64,000 bases of DNA from the NCBI GenBank assembly GCA_023159155.1, contig JAJNNX010000017.1, positions 868,001 to 932,000 on the forward strand, in the 5' to 3' direction. Origin of the DNA: Ustulina deusta. Taxonomy: Eukaryota; Ascomycota; Sordariomycetes; Xylariales; Xylariaceae. How positions within the stretch are numbered: the stretch's first letter is position 1; each line of letters opens with the position of its first letter. Below the pieces are notes generated by a model. It was not told where the DNA came from. It did not search any database and saw only the letters and a program-made list of their open reading frames with translations. Position numbers and translations under genes: made by a program. Shown piece after piece: positions 1 through 10,136 of this stretch.

Positions 1-419
1 GGTGAAATTCCCTAGGATACTAACATGATTGTATAGCGTGTGGCGACCGCTGACTACACCTTACCAGGACCGACCACTCGCTATGCTGGACGGCCGTAGC
101 TTGTGTCAAGACGATCTTATTGGGGCTGACATCGTATTTCCACACTACTGTGATGAAGGTTACGAGCTTCTACATAGCCCGCATCACCGCTGGTTTTACA
201 AGCAGCGCATGGATACCGACGAAGTAATAATGTTCAAGCTTTATGACAGCTCACCCGAAGAGGTTCGTTGTAAGTGTTATTGTCTTGTTGCATTAGCCGA
301 GTATGATCTGATCGGTTCAACGTCTAGTCTGTCCACATTCCGCATTCATCGACCCTTCCGTGCCGCTAGACACACCACCTCGTGCTAATATCGAGATCCG
401 TGCGTTGCTAGTTGATTGA
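1..419 (+). CDS. AsaB/CmcJ-type hydroxylase/desaturase, 3' part only
   Basis: The gene enters from the left edge. Bases 1-36 are the end of an intron (branch point TACTAAC at 18-24, acceptor AG at 35-36). An exon runs 37-269, an intron 270-327 (GTAAGT donor), and the last exon 328-419 ends in TGA. Joining the exons removes the apparent early stop and restores the family signature: VWRPL near the exon start, then DRPLAMLDGRSL, HRWFYKQRM, DEVIMFKLYDS, PHSAFIDPS and PRANIEIRALLVD at the C-terminus. The family (fungal AsaB, CTB9 and bacterial CmcJ relatives) comprises Fe(II)/2-oxoglutarate-type oxygenases that hydroxylate or desaturate secondary metabolites. The substrate here is unknown. The N-terminal half lies outside the window. 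It is convergent with the GMD remnant, 88 bp away. Confidence 0.85.
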
Positions 420-507
420 TACGTGCGACACACGTCACGACAGTCTGGCATTTGGGGATGAAGCGAGTGATTAGGATCAGGAGTTCGCAATGCGTTGTAT
501 TTACTCA

Positions 508-908
508 TTAGTTGTTTCCTAACTGCTTCATCTGTTGGATGCGCCTGATCTCGGAATCAACCATTTCTTTCACAAGCGCCTTCATACTCGAATGTTAGCA
601 TAACCGATCATCCCAGTTCTACAGTTTGCTGCCTTACATGAAAGGACATCGTAGGACTCCAACCGATGAAATGTCGTGCCTGCGCGTCATCGCCAAGAAG
701 ACATTGTACCTCTACAGGCCGTCGAAGTGCGGGGTCGGCTTGTACAAGCACTTCGCCAGTGTCGACGTCAGAGGCCCAGAATGCGCAAGCGCTGCTGCTA
801 GACCAACTGTAATATTGGACATACCATGGCTTTTTCGTAGACATGGGACACAATGTAAGCACTACATACTTACCGAAGGTTGATGCCCACATGCTTAAAC
901 GTTCTTAT
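508..908 (-). pseudogene. gmd: GDP-mannose 4,6-dehydratase, C-terminal remnant
   Basis: On the minus strand three exon pieces join in frame: about 908-874, 806-638 and 579-508, with introns 807-873 and 580-637 (GTAAG donors, TGCTAAC branch in the second). The product contains FKHVGINLRW, TGEVLVQADPALRRPVEV, CLLGDDAQAR, IGWSPTMSF and ALVKEMVDSEIRRIQ, the usual C-terminal order of GMD, the enzyme that converts GDP-mannose to GDP-4-keto-6-deoxymannose on the way to GDP-fucose. Only about 90 of the roughly 370 residues of a normal GMD are present. Upstream (about 909-1230) the sequence turns AT-rich with stops and looks like repeat debris, and I find no Rossmann-fold part. Splice sites and frame of the surviving part are intact, so the truncation is probably recent. 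Confidence 0.8.
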
Positions 909-1549
909 TAATAAAATGCCTCGTTTTTAATCTAATATTAGTAATTTCCGCAATAAGATTACTATATCGTACAAAGCTGGAACTTCTATTTCTGATATCC
1001 TTAGCTATATTAATCAGAATGGCTGTTATTGTACCTTTCGTACGCTAGAGGGAGCCCCAGGCGCTGTGTCGTTAGTCCGTACGAACGGCCGGCAGTACGG
1101 CCGCTAACCCCATTATTCTCTAGGTTAGTATAATTAATTTCTTTTATTGATTTTATTTTGTTTTGCTTTATTTTTTTGCCGATGAAGCTCAAGTGAGTAG
1201 AGGCACCAAAACGACTACCGGGCACCTTCACGTGGTGGTTTGGGTTAGTAACCAGTCATACGATTACTCTGGTGAAACTAAGACGCGGTAAATAAATAGT
1301 TCAAATAGTTCACTAGATTTAATTGATCTATTGCTTCGTACGGTAACATCTGTGTTGACCCCAAATGCCAAGTGCCAGGGTGCCAAGTGCCAAGTCACAA
1401 ATCACAAGTTTGGAGTTTTGGTGGAAGTGGCACTTCATACTTGCATTGAGGCTCCGTGTGGATTGCATGGATCACATCGATCTTACTAGTCAGATCTGAC
1501 TGGATTATGATTACAAAAAGCAACACAAACTACATAAATGAATGGCGCC
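909..1549. other. Gene-free stretch with probable repeat debris
   Basis: AT-rich sequence replaces the upstream part of the GMD gene. Around 1366-1397 the heptamer TGCCAAG recurs in degenerate tandem. A segment near 1190-1215 (AGAGGCACCAAAAC) resembles one near 9415-9430 (AGAGGCGCCAAAAC), suggesting two remnants of one dispersed repeat. No gene is seen. Confidence 0.4.
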
Positions 1550-3012
1550 TCAGCCCCTGGCTGGTATGCACGGCCATCTCACATCCTCACTCTCTTTACC
1601 ATTGCCAGCTTCTTCCAACGCCCGTTTCCAAGCCTTGACAAGGGGCCTAGGGGGTGGACCACTCATTTCCTCGTCCCGAAGCCATAGTCTCAAGATGTGA
1701 CGCTTCGCCTGCGCACCATCGCTGAACCCTTCTCGCCCGTGGAGGATCCGCCGGTTGTTGAAGAAGACGATGTCACCCTTCTGGTATGCGACGGTGCACA
1801 TTGTGGACGTGGCGGCTAAATGCACTGCATCGAGCGCCATGGATTGGACTCTCGTAAGATCAGGGATCCCCTGCGGGCGGAATCCGTGGGGGGACCTGAT
1901 GAGCGCACCCCTACTAAACATCATTTCGGGCTCTCCAGATGCCCCGAAAAACATGACCGGACGTCGATCGTATGCACCTCGGTTATCTGGAGGTCTGAAG
2001 ATCGCGATCGCCCCGTCAGCGCTAGTCGATTGTGACATAAACATTCATCATGGCAGCTCGGGAAGAGTTATTCATTACCTGTCAAATGGCCAGTTGGGCT
2101 GCCCTAGCTCGCGAAGCAAACCCGGATCCGAAGCAGTAAGCCTGTTGTAGATGGTCGACACTGAACTAAAAGTGCCCATTCCACCGGCCGCTCCCTGTTC
2201 TAGCACGTACATGGCCACTACGTCAGCTGCAGGGTCGGTGTGAAAAGGCTGGGATAGCTCCGTCAGCTGAACAAGGACATTGCAATGCGATGCGAACCAC
2301 CCACCAAGCTGCTGTTCCTATAGGGCGCGGGCAGGTTATCTGTCGGCGCGGTTGCCAGGTCTCTCATGTGCACTTTGGCAAAAGAAAAATCGATTAGTTG
2401 ACCATCACGACGACGGTGCATCACAGGTCATCATCTGGTTCTTCACTGCGATCAGACCGGAGCTTACCGACTATTTTCCCCCCAGACTGCACAGCCCGAC
2501 GCGAAGAGACGTGACTCGACACTCCGGCGAGGATGACCAGGTTCTGTCTCATGGAGACGGATGCGGGATCGAGACCGCGCAAGACGGCTAAGCCCGGCCC
2601 ATCATGAAGGCTCTGCCGAACTTGGGCGAGCCTTTTCTGGAGTAGTGGTAGAACTGTAGATTCCTTGTCTACCCTGTCTATGCAATGTCCGGCGCCTGCT
2701 TCTCACAGTCGGTGTGAGTGAGTGGACACGTTACTTTTATGCTCGTCCCAGGAAATCCACCCTTGACGCACCTGAATACTCGCAGCCCCAATTTATCGTC
2801 TCCTGCACCTCTGACTCGGTTAGTTGGAAGATATGGCGAGACAGTAGGTCTTGCACTGTCCATGCCATCGGAGACACGATACTCTTTGGCCAGCCATCTG
2901 GGAGTGTAGCCGAATTTCCTTGCGAGTCTCGATGTCTATAATCCGCGAGAAGGGCAGCTCGCGGCTCGTATTGGGGCACGAATTGCTCACAGGTCATGTT
3001 CGCGGGTAGCAT
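1550..3012 (-). CDS. TauD/TfdA-like Fe(II)/2-oxoglutarate dioxygenase
   Basis: Five exons on the minus strand: 3012-2772, 2698-2468, 2372-2305, 2248-2079 and 1994-1550. All introns are GT-AG, one with an uncommon GTGGGT donor at 2304. The frame is kept throughout and gives 384 residues, close to the usual size of about 400. The N-terminal part has the fungal family pattern GWPKSIVSPMAW, FQLTESEV and LHDGPGLAVLRGLDP. The metal site is FHTD (His183, Asp185) plus the distal His322 in NNRRILHGREGF. The 2-oxoglutarate-binding arginine region is KRHILRLWLRDE. All three metal ligands are present, so it should be active. Relatives hydroxylate small molecules in sulfonate catabolism or secondary metabolism, and the substrate here is unknown. 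It is divergent from the cyclase gene across a 613-bp shared promoter region. Confidence 0.87.
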
Positions 3013-3625
3013 TATATTATACCTGGTAGGTAGGTAAGTCGGTACGTGCGTAACCCAGGCACGCCGCGGAAAGGTTTTGATAAATAATATATGTCCCTCA
3101 CATCTGTGGGCCTGACGTCTTTTATCTACAGTCGTATTGGCCGTTCACTCGTAACCATGCAACGGTAGTCGCCGGGATTGTTATCCCAGCCGAGTCAACC
3201 TGTCTGCATGATACATGCTGATTCTGGGCATTTCTACTTATGGTGGTACCTATCTGCACAGTGTTCAATACAATTGACATGTCAAAGTGATGCTCCATAA
3301 CTCATAACTTCTATCGTCGTTAACCTGGCATCGGGAGGGTCGTCTGGGACCAGGGCCCTGATGCTTCGCTGTTTCTACCCATAATCCACTAGCCATGAGG
3401 CTGAAAGGTCGTCTCTTTACTGAGCCTTTTCTAGCCTGATACCCGCCTCAAACTAATGAACCAAGCTGTAGACTACTTTGTTCCTGCTAGTCGCTCCTAC
3501 ATTATGAGCATATTTCGCATCTTAGTGTATTTGGTCCACAAAATAAACGCAAAGGTATCCTGCTTCTCGTGATTTCGGCCGTCCCGACTCACTACCCCCT
3601 CCCCCTTTTCGTCGCCTACTGAGGG
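3013..3625. promoter_or_regulatory. Shared upstream region of two divergent genes
   Basis: This stretch separates the start codons of the dioxygenase (minus) and the cyclase-family gene (plus). It holds short ACCT-rich repeats near 3019-3045 and a CT-rich tract at about 3593-3610 just before the plus-strand start, typical of fungal leaders. No coding signal is seen. A shared promoter is inferred from the arrangement only. Confidence 0.4.
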
Positions 3626-4983
3626 ATGACCAAGCCAAGCCCGCCGCCCAACGCGGCCGATGTCATCGAGCTAGATGGTTCAGTGTATGAGGGTGGAGGG
3701 GGTCTCATCAGATATGCGATAAGTTATTCTAGTCTTCTCAGCCGACCCATCCGCATTCATTCCATTCGTGCAAATAGACCGGGGGTGCAAGGGCTGCGTT
3801 TCGAGCATACGGTTGCGATCGATACGCTTAGGCAGCTCGCCGCCGCCAGCGTTGAGGGCAACACTGCCAGAAGCCGTGAACTTCGATTCACCCCGCACAG
3901 AGACACCGAAATCCTTCGAAATCAGTCTTCAGCCAACATGGACATCAAAGCTGAGGGTGCTGCCTCTATCCTACTGATAGCTCTCCTTCCCTACATGCTT
4001 TTTTCACACGTCGCACCTCAGGTCTCTCAGTCCGGCCAGGCATTCGCCAGCGACCAGACGTTTGAGCTGGTTATCAGAGCCGGCACTCTATGTGTGAAGG
4101 CGCCCTCGGTCTTCTACATGCGACATGTTCTACTGCCTACTTTTAAGCTCATCGGCATTGGAGAAGAAAACTTATTCTTATCCGAAGAACATAAGCAGGG
4201 ATGGCATACCCAAGGGGCCAAGTATCCCGGTAAGATAGTCGTGCGAGTTAAGCCGTTGGCTCGATCACTGCCTGGTTTCATTCTTGAACAGCGAGGTCAG
4301 ATCACGAAGTTGAGAGCTACTGCTCATGTCCCCCCTGAGGTTCTCCAAGATTTCAAAGAGAGGCTCCATGTCGAGATTACAGATCTACTATCGACCAAGA
4401 AGGCTCAAGCCTATCACATTGAAATTGACATAGATGTCTTTGAGTCTGCTGCATATGGTCAGTATCACTTGCTTTTAGCAGTTGAAACGTCATTACCAAC
4501 TGCCTTTCTCGGCTATGAGGAGGTTTACCCGCAAACGGACCGGTTTCCGTCCGAGATCAAAGACGACCAGGCGAAGGTTGCCGAGTATCTAATTCGCGGC
4601 TGCATCAGAGGGATATGGAGAGAACTGCGGAGAGGAAATGCCGTCGATGAGCATGCGGAAGACATCCTCGTCATGTATCAGGCTCTTGCGTCAGGTTTCT
4701 CGGCGGTGGAGTCAGGTCACAATGACAGACCAGTTCCCGAGTTCAACCTCGATTCCAAGGCTCTAGGTACGTCACACAAAACTGCATCATAGAACTAACT
4801 AATTGGCTAATAAAAATCTAAGACGAAGCGGGTCGGATATATGACATAGACGCAAGTACCATGCATCGTCAGACCAGTTGGTGGATTGCGAAGCGTATGA
4901 CCAATGTGGAGCTTGGAAATTGCATGAGAAATGGGAAGGAATTGCATGGCTGTAACGGTCTAGCTCTAGGTCAAATTGATTAA
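3626..4983 (+). CDS. rtcA-like: RNA 3'-terminal phosphate cyclase family protein
   Basis: Two exons, 3626-4766 and 4823-4983, flank a 56-bp intron (GTACGT donor, ACTAAC branch). Without splicing the frame would end early at 4792 and lose the catalytic end. The joined product is 433 residues. The N-terminus ELDGSVYEGGGGLIRYA, then IRANRPGVQGLRFEH, matches RtcA. The C-terminus has VDEHAEDILVMYQALASG, and the second exon gives TMHRQTSWWIAKRM, whose His395 aligns with the histidine that becomes adenylylated in RtcA. RtcA converts RNA 3'-phosphates to 2',3'-cyclic phosphates using ATP. The usual EGGGQ reads EGGGG here and the protein is longer than bacterial RtcA (about 340), so it may be a divergent member. 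Catalysis is likely but not certain. The non-catalytic paralogue Rcl1 lacks the histidine and is a poorer fit. Confidence 0.92.
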
Positions 4984-5527
4984 TCGTGGGATTGCTGCAA
5001 TGCGTAAGGTTGTGAGACAGATGGCATGGCCAACAAAAGCATGCCTCGTCACCATTGACCGAGGCGGCTCAGCACCATAATGCAATACAAGAACCAGTAG
5101 ATTACAGAGAATCAAACGAGCCATATGTATGACTGCATTTTTATCGCCCGTAGCAGATGCCTAGATGAAAGGCGAGAATGCGGCTCCGCGGAGAAAAGCC
5201 ATGGGTGCAAGAAACGGGGCGGGCGAGCATCACTCAATTCGCAAATACAACATGTCGGTGAGACGGATGCTAACATGCGCCATCTGCAACCTAGCATGAG
5301 GGAGAACCATTTGAAATTGCAGATTCAGAATCGCCAAACATCGGGGTTCTAATTTGTTATCATCAACGAGGCTATACGGCGTATTGTCTTGTCATATACT
5401 CTTTGTCATATGGCAGGTGCCTATATACTGGGAACATTTAATGCCACCACACATCCGATTCCATTGCAATATGTGCCTTATTCATGTTAGCCGTGGCCAG
5501 CGTCGAGGTCAGCCTACGCCCATATAG
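4984..5527. other. Gene-free stretch
   Basis: Sequence between the cyclase gene and the next plus-strand gene. Short open frames here on both strands have no recognisable motif and no splice-compatible partners. I see nothing specific. Confidence 0.5.
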
Positions 5528-6460
5528 ATGATGGAGGACCAAAGTGCCCGCTGGTGGTTGCCTGGACCCCCGCCGCCTCGTCGGTTGATACCTTTAAGCA
5601 CTGTCGAGGAGGAGTGTGTGAAATATGGGACGCGAGCACTGAACATTCCTGTCAACTACATGCGCGTCTCGTTGTCAAACTTGGAAGAAACGCTAGACCT
5701 CTACGCAAAGCAACTAGACAAGATAGCTACTGCCTCGGGTACGAAACCTGTTTTCCATGGCTGTGGGACGTCTATAACCCCCGAAGTCGTAGCATCCTTC
5801 GCTCACAGGGGGCCATCGATTCAGTATTCGAGAAGCCGCGGCTACTTCTCAACCAGTCCAGCGGTGTACTGGTCCAGCACTCTTCGATTCGCGGTGGGCT
5901 GGTGCCTTTTCACGCAGACCGGCAGCTGGGGAGTCGAGAGCGGAGCGAAAGATAAGCCACGTAGCTTCTTGATCTACGTCTCACTGGTGGACTTTGCCTC
6001 AACACCGTTTGAAGGGGGGCTCTATATGGTAGTCAAGCCTCAGACCCGTCGGGACGAGGACGAGCTTTCAAGTAAGAGGCCCCTATTAGTCCACGAACAA
6101 CAACTGCAGACAGCTGGACAATGAGTTGACAAAGCATTGTTGTGTTCTGACAGACTGGTGTACTAGTAATACCCAAGGTAGGAATGGCCGCATCCCACCC
6201 CCCGGGTCGACCCAAAGCGAGTGGGGTGTCATTGGATCTCGAATCCCACTCGTAAGTAATCCTGCTACGGAGAACTCCAAAATAAGGGCTAATGAAATTT
6301 GCAGGAAACGTGGCAGTCGCTTAAAACCTTCGAGAGCTGCATCGACCAAGTCTGGATGTACGCAGCCTGCAGCGAGATTAATAGTCGCCTCATGGCTGAG
6401 GCGGGGGTAGAGGTGAGCCACGTCGCAGACTATATAACGGAAAATCAACACGAGGACTGA
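5528..6460 (+). CDS. Small protein with a DUF3990/ADP-ribosyltransferase-like pattern
   Basis: Three exons, 5528-6071, 6154-6251 and 6305-6460, joined in frame by introns of 82 and 53 bp give a 265-residue protein. The joined C-terminal part (NWCTSNTQGRNG, WGVIGSRIPL, then ETWQSLKTFESCIDQ) is visible only after splicing. The core reads VFHGCG at residues 75-80, RGYFSTSPAVYW at 104-115, then AVGW. That order, an HG strand, then a Y-F/Y-x-T/S motif near A..W and later VIG, resembles the DUF3990 group of ADP-ribosyltransferase-like folds. I see no signal peptide. The gene structure is well supported. The fold assignment is a pattern match by eye, and enzymatic activity is not shown. It could equally be an inactive fungal-specific relative. 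Confidence 0.6.
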
Positions 6461-6663
6461 CTATGGCCTTGCTTGGCAAATGATAGATCCTCCTTCTTAC
6501 TATTCAATGAGTTTCGCTCAAGGAGGTCTGTTGTGGGATGTGAATGATTCCTGCATACTGTATTGCTAATACTTCCACTCCCTCCGGTGCCCATGCAGGC
6601 TGTACACAATTGGGTATAACGTATACCCGAGTAAGAACATGGGGTTACATGTAGGAATGAGGT

Positions 6664-6716
6664 AATCCTGGATAGCCAGGTCATAAGGTGTATAGGTTCG
6701 AGTCCTATCAGGACGA
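6664..6716 (+). other. tRNA-like fragment lacking an anticodon arm
   Basis: A perfect T-arm (stem ATAGG/CCTAT around loop TTCGAGT, 6692-6708) is followed by CAGGA, which pairs with TCCTG at 6666-6670. A D-arm-like stretch TAGCCAGG sits between them. The total is about 53 nt, too short for a standard tRNA, because the anticodon arm is missing. It is probably a degraded tRNA or a tRNA-derived SINE head, or could be chance. Confidence 0.3.
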
Positions 6717-6720
6717 GGCG

Positions 6721-6784
6721 TTTCTAATATGGCACCTTCCAATATTGTGCCTTCCAATATGACACCTTCTAATATGGTACCTTG
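6721..6784. repeat. 15-bp tandem repeat, about four copies
   Basis: Copies follow the pattern CCTTCYAATATNNNN: CCTTCCAATATTGTG, CCTTCCAATATGACA, CCTTCTAATATGGTA, with a first copy starting TTTCTAATATGGCA. Differences are concentrated in the last four positions. Confidence 0.8.
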
Positions 6785-7109
6785 CCTACAGGCGCTACAT
6801 AGCTATACATCTGCACACCACAAATACCTACTTTACCGTACAATTTGCACTTTAAAAGGATCATTTCCCCCTCCGCTCTCTCCGGCTAATATACAAATGA
6901 TATGAACCTTCAAGGCCTTGAGGGAAGACGCCAAACGTGACATTACCCATCATTTGACTAACTACTTAGGTAGGTTAGTGTATTTCCACTAGCCCCATAC
7001 CGCTAATTAGTCCTACCGAGCCTCTGGAGCCATACCGCCGGGTCGCTCCACGTTTTGCTCCGTTTTTATGGACGCTAAAACTTAAGCTTCGCCCCACCTT
7101 TCTGCTTGC

Positions 7110-9058
7110 ATGGGGTACTACGGCGGTTTTGAAGCATCCGCTAGCGCGCGAGCCACTATGTGGTCTCCACTCGCATCTTGGAACATCTACCATGTCGCTT
7201 GCTACGCTTCCATCTGTCTCCTCATTACAGTCATTACAATCATCGGCTCCCTGAGCTATGGCACCGCAATAGCGCCCTGGACCAAGGCGCTCGAATTCGA
7301 ACGCCCGCCGCGCATCCTCGTTGTCACGCCGACTAGCGCCCATCACGACGTCGCGCCCTTTGTCTTCGATGAGCTGCATTCTCTATTAAAGCAATGGCCC
7401 AACTCGTACGCGCCGAATGGCCATGCCGTCGTCGCCGGCACTGTCGCCCCCTTCACCCAGCTCTTCCACGGCAGACATGGCCCCGGTCTGCCTGACAGTC
7501 TCCAATTCTTCGCCTTTGATGCGTAAGTCATTCCGAGCGTGAGCCCTGAGTCGGCTGACCATGGCAGCGAGATGTCCCTCGGCATCTTCGGCGGGTCCGG
7601 TAGTTCAGTCCTCCACACTTTCGCCCCGACACGGCCGTTACGTGTCATCTATTTCGACGGACAGTCCGCCACCCTAACCGAGACTGGGTCACTAGATTCC
7701 CAGATGGCTATTCTCGGGGGCCAGGTCCCTGGGGGTCCCGCGTACCATCACATCTACAATGAGAGCCAGAGGGCTCTGGACCTCTGTGCTCTTGTCGACG
7801 ATCTCGGTCTTGACGGTGTCGTGCGGATGAATGCTGGGTTCGAGATTTTGCTGTGCGACTGGCCGAAATCGAGTGTTGAGCATCTCTTCGCTAGTAATAT
7901 TACCCGTCCCGGGCATCAAGAACGTGAAGCAAACCAATCTTTGCCGAGCGATCCCAATCGGCAGCCCCCTCTAGGTTTCGGAAACGCTTTTGGCGAGCAG
8001 GGCTCTTACGAGTGGCTGAGAAGCGCGACCTGGCACTATGGCAACTACGGCCAGGGCGGGCCGGCCTTCCAACATGTTAGACTAGACCCGTGTACAATGG
8101 TATCATTTTATGACCCTGTATTCAAGAGCCTGAATGGCCTACACCACGGTCGCCTTATCGGTAATCAAACGTTTCAGAACGGTTGGGGCCCCCGCCGAGG
8201 TCATCGCATTGTTGGGATATCCAGTGCCGACGCTGAGACTTTCAAGTCAAGACTTGCCGAGAATACATTGCCTACCGGGCCGAAATGCTGTAGCGCGAAC
8301 TGGGCTGCCATGGCACAGAGCATCGTCTCCCAACATAAGACTCGGTTACTTGATATGTCGAAAACCCTCAGTAGCCAACAATCAAGCTCATTTATCGTAA
8401 CGAGAGTGCATGAGTTGTCGCATGCTATTCTCTATCCTTATCTGCAATATCCCTTTGCCCGTGGTGGCGACGCCGACGAGGTCGAGGCAGTCACCGTCTC
8501 TCGCTGCTCGTCTGTTTACACGTCCCAATTAGTGCCATCTAAATTGTCCAACTCCGAGCTGTTGTTATATCATTCGATCAATATTGTTTTGGACAAACTA
8601 TGCTCTTCTGAGTGGGACTTACTCAGGTGGAGTGAAAAGTATACGACACAATTCCTCGATGAACACCAGGACGTAGATCCATTCCAGATATCAGCCGAAT
8701 TGGATGAGAAACGGCAGCTGGTTCACTCCCTGTTGGCATGGATCGGATGGGACAACTGGGACCGGTGTGAGGCTCAGTGCCTCGCAGACGTGAGTGGAAA
8801 ATCATCCTCTACAACGGATGCGTTAGCTAATAGACCGACGAGCAGGAACTCTGTTCCATCCCAACATGGCCTGTTGTCTATGCCCCAGGGTTTCGTCAGG
8901 GGGGTATCTACGCCGAGAACAACATGAAGACCTCTGAACAAGAACTGGCTGAGTTCTGGAAACCGAAATGCATCAACAGAACGGATTTCGACAGGGGAGG
9001 TGGCCGTGGCCGTGAGCCGAACTACCAACTTCCCGACGTTCCTTTGTATCCCCAATAA
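7110..9058 (+). CDS. Membrane-anchored protein of unknown function
   Basis: Exons 7110-7522, 7568-8789 and 8846-9058 join in frame (introns of 45 and 56 bp, GGCTGACC and GCTAAT branch points) to give 615 residues. One hydrophobic segment lies at about 28-50 (ICLLITVITIIGSL) with a short N-terminal tail, consistent with a type II membrane protein whose bulk is in the secretory lumen or outside. Repeated cysteines, including paired C-C near KCCSANW, fit an oxidised compartment. Characteristic stretches are LRVIYFDGQSA, GVVRMNAGFEILLCDW, and ELCSIPTWPVVYAPGF in the last exon. I recall similar unnamed proteins in other ascomycetes but no function, and I see no catalytic motif I can name. The gene model is strong because both splice junctions restore long open frames. 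Confidence 0.83.
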
Positions 9059-10136
9059 GAATTCGCGCCGCACGCGACTTGTTGTTCTTATCCTTCTCGG
9101 CAGCCACCGACAAGTTGCGCTTTATGCCAGGGGAGGGGAACGAGTCAACGGCATCAGGGATAGGCGAGGCGTGCTAAACTAGAATTATTCTTTGCGGTAT
9201 TAAGCAGATTGTTATCATAGTTCTAATGGTTGTTCTACTATTGACTTGTTGTTATGGTACGAAGTAGGAGCCTAGCAAAGCCGGCTGTACTACCTACCTA
9301 CTTGTAGTATATACTTACCTATGGTGCAAGCCTTGGTCCGTGCTGCCCTAGCTCTGGTTCCCGGGGCTTAGTTTCGTAGTCTATAAGTTGTTCTACTTCC
9401 TTATCTTCAGCCAATTAGAGGCGCCAAAACTACAAGATATCTGCATATAACTAACCTATTTGGGTAAACCTAACCGCATTTGTCCTGCTTCTGTTCTTGA
9501 TCTTCTATTCTATTATTTATTCTATTTATTGTATCCAAACATAACGTTAGGTTTTCTGTCTTATTACTTGTTAGATTTTAGCGATGTAGATCTAGCCACG
9601 TATTGCTGTAAAGCTTGCGCTGTGTATTGTTCTGTTTTTGCACCTATCCTTCTCTACAGTAGCATATCTTGGTACAGAATTTTCTAGTAACCCTGTTGTA
9701 GCATTTGGTGGAAAAGCGAAGTTGTAAAGGTGCATAAATAATTGACATGGAACCACCGTGAGAGGTAATATATGGGCACTGTCCTTCGTACTTTCCCACA
9801 ACCCTAGCCACGTTCACTTAGCCACCTCGCTGAGCCCCATCGCTTATATAACCGATTGATCTTCCTACGAGTGCTCCCAGAGCTCGTATATGCACTATTA
9901 ACCAAGCGCTAAATCTAACACTACTGCGTGGTGATACAAAAAACCTCCAGCCAAAACAGTTCTTCAGATAGGTCTTGAGCGCCGAGGCCAAAACGCAGCA
10001 ACGGGCGGCTAACAGCCGGAGTAGCGCTCAAGGACCGGGGTTTTAGTCAGCAGTAACGCCGGCGCTGCTGGTCGTCATTTTGCTGATAGCCATCTTCGTA
10101 ACACCTGTCTAGAGCGTATCATCTAACGATTGCCCC
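9059..10136. other. Gene-free stretch with probable repeat remnant
   Basis: Between the membrane-protein gene and the 3' end of the NLR. The part at about 9230-9560 is TA- and T-rich and shares short stretches with 1020-1300, so it may be an old remnant of the same repeat. No reading frame of interest is seen. Confidence 0.4.

Larger units (their letters stand above)
6461..7109. other. Gene-free stretch with small structures
   Basis: No gene is seen. The stretch contains a perfect 7-bp hairpin at 6612-6628 (stem GGGTATA), a tRNA-like fragment near 6664-6716 and a four-copy 15-bp repeat at 6721-6784, the last two annotated separately. Confidence 0.5.

Noticed and set aside
29..388. A complete 119-residue protein
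   Set aside because: The apparent ATG lies in an intron, and the end is read through a second intron. The real product is the 3' part of a longer gene.
608..892. A single 94-codon minus-strand gene
   Set aside because: Its first 30 codons are intron sequence. The true content is a spliced GMD remnant.
5112..5352. Overlapping short frames on both strands
   Set aside because: Complementary shadows without motifs, splice partners or leader features.
1..9058. A secondary-metabolite gene cluster
   Set aside because: Two oxygenase genes alone are not enough. No polyketide, peptide or terpene synthase and no cluster regulator is visible in the window.
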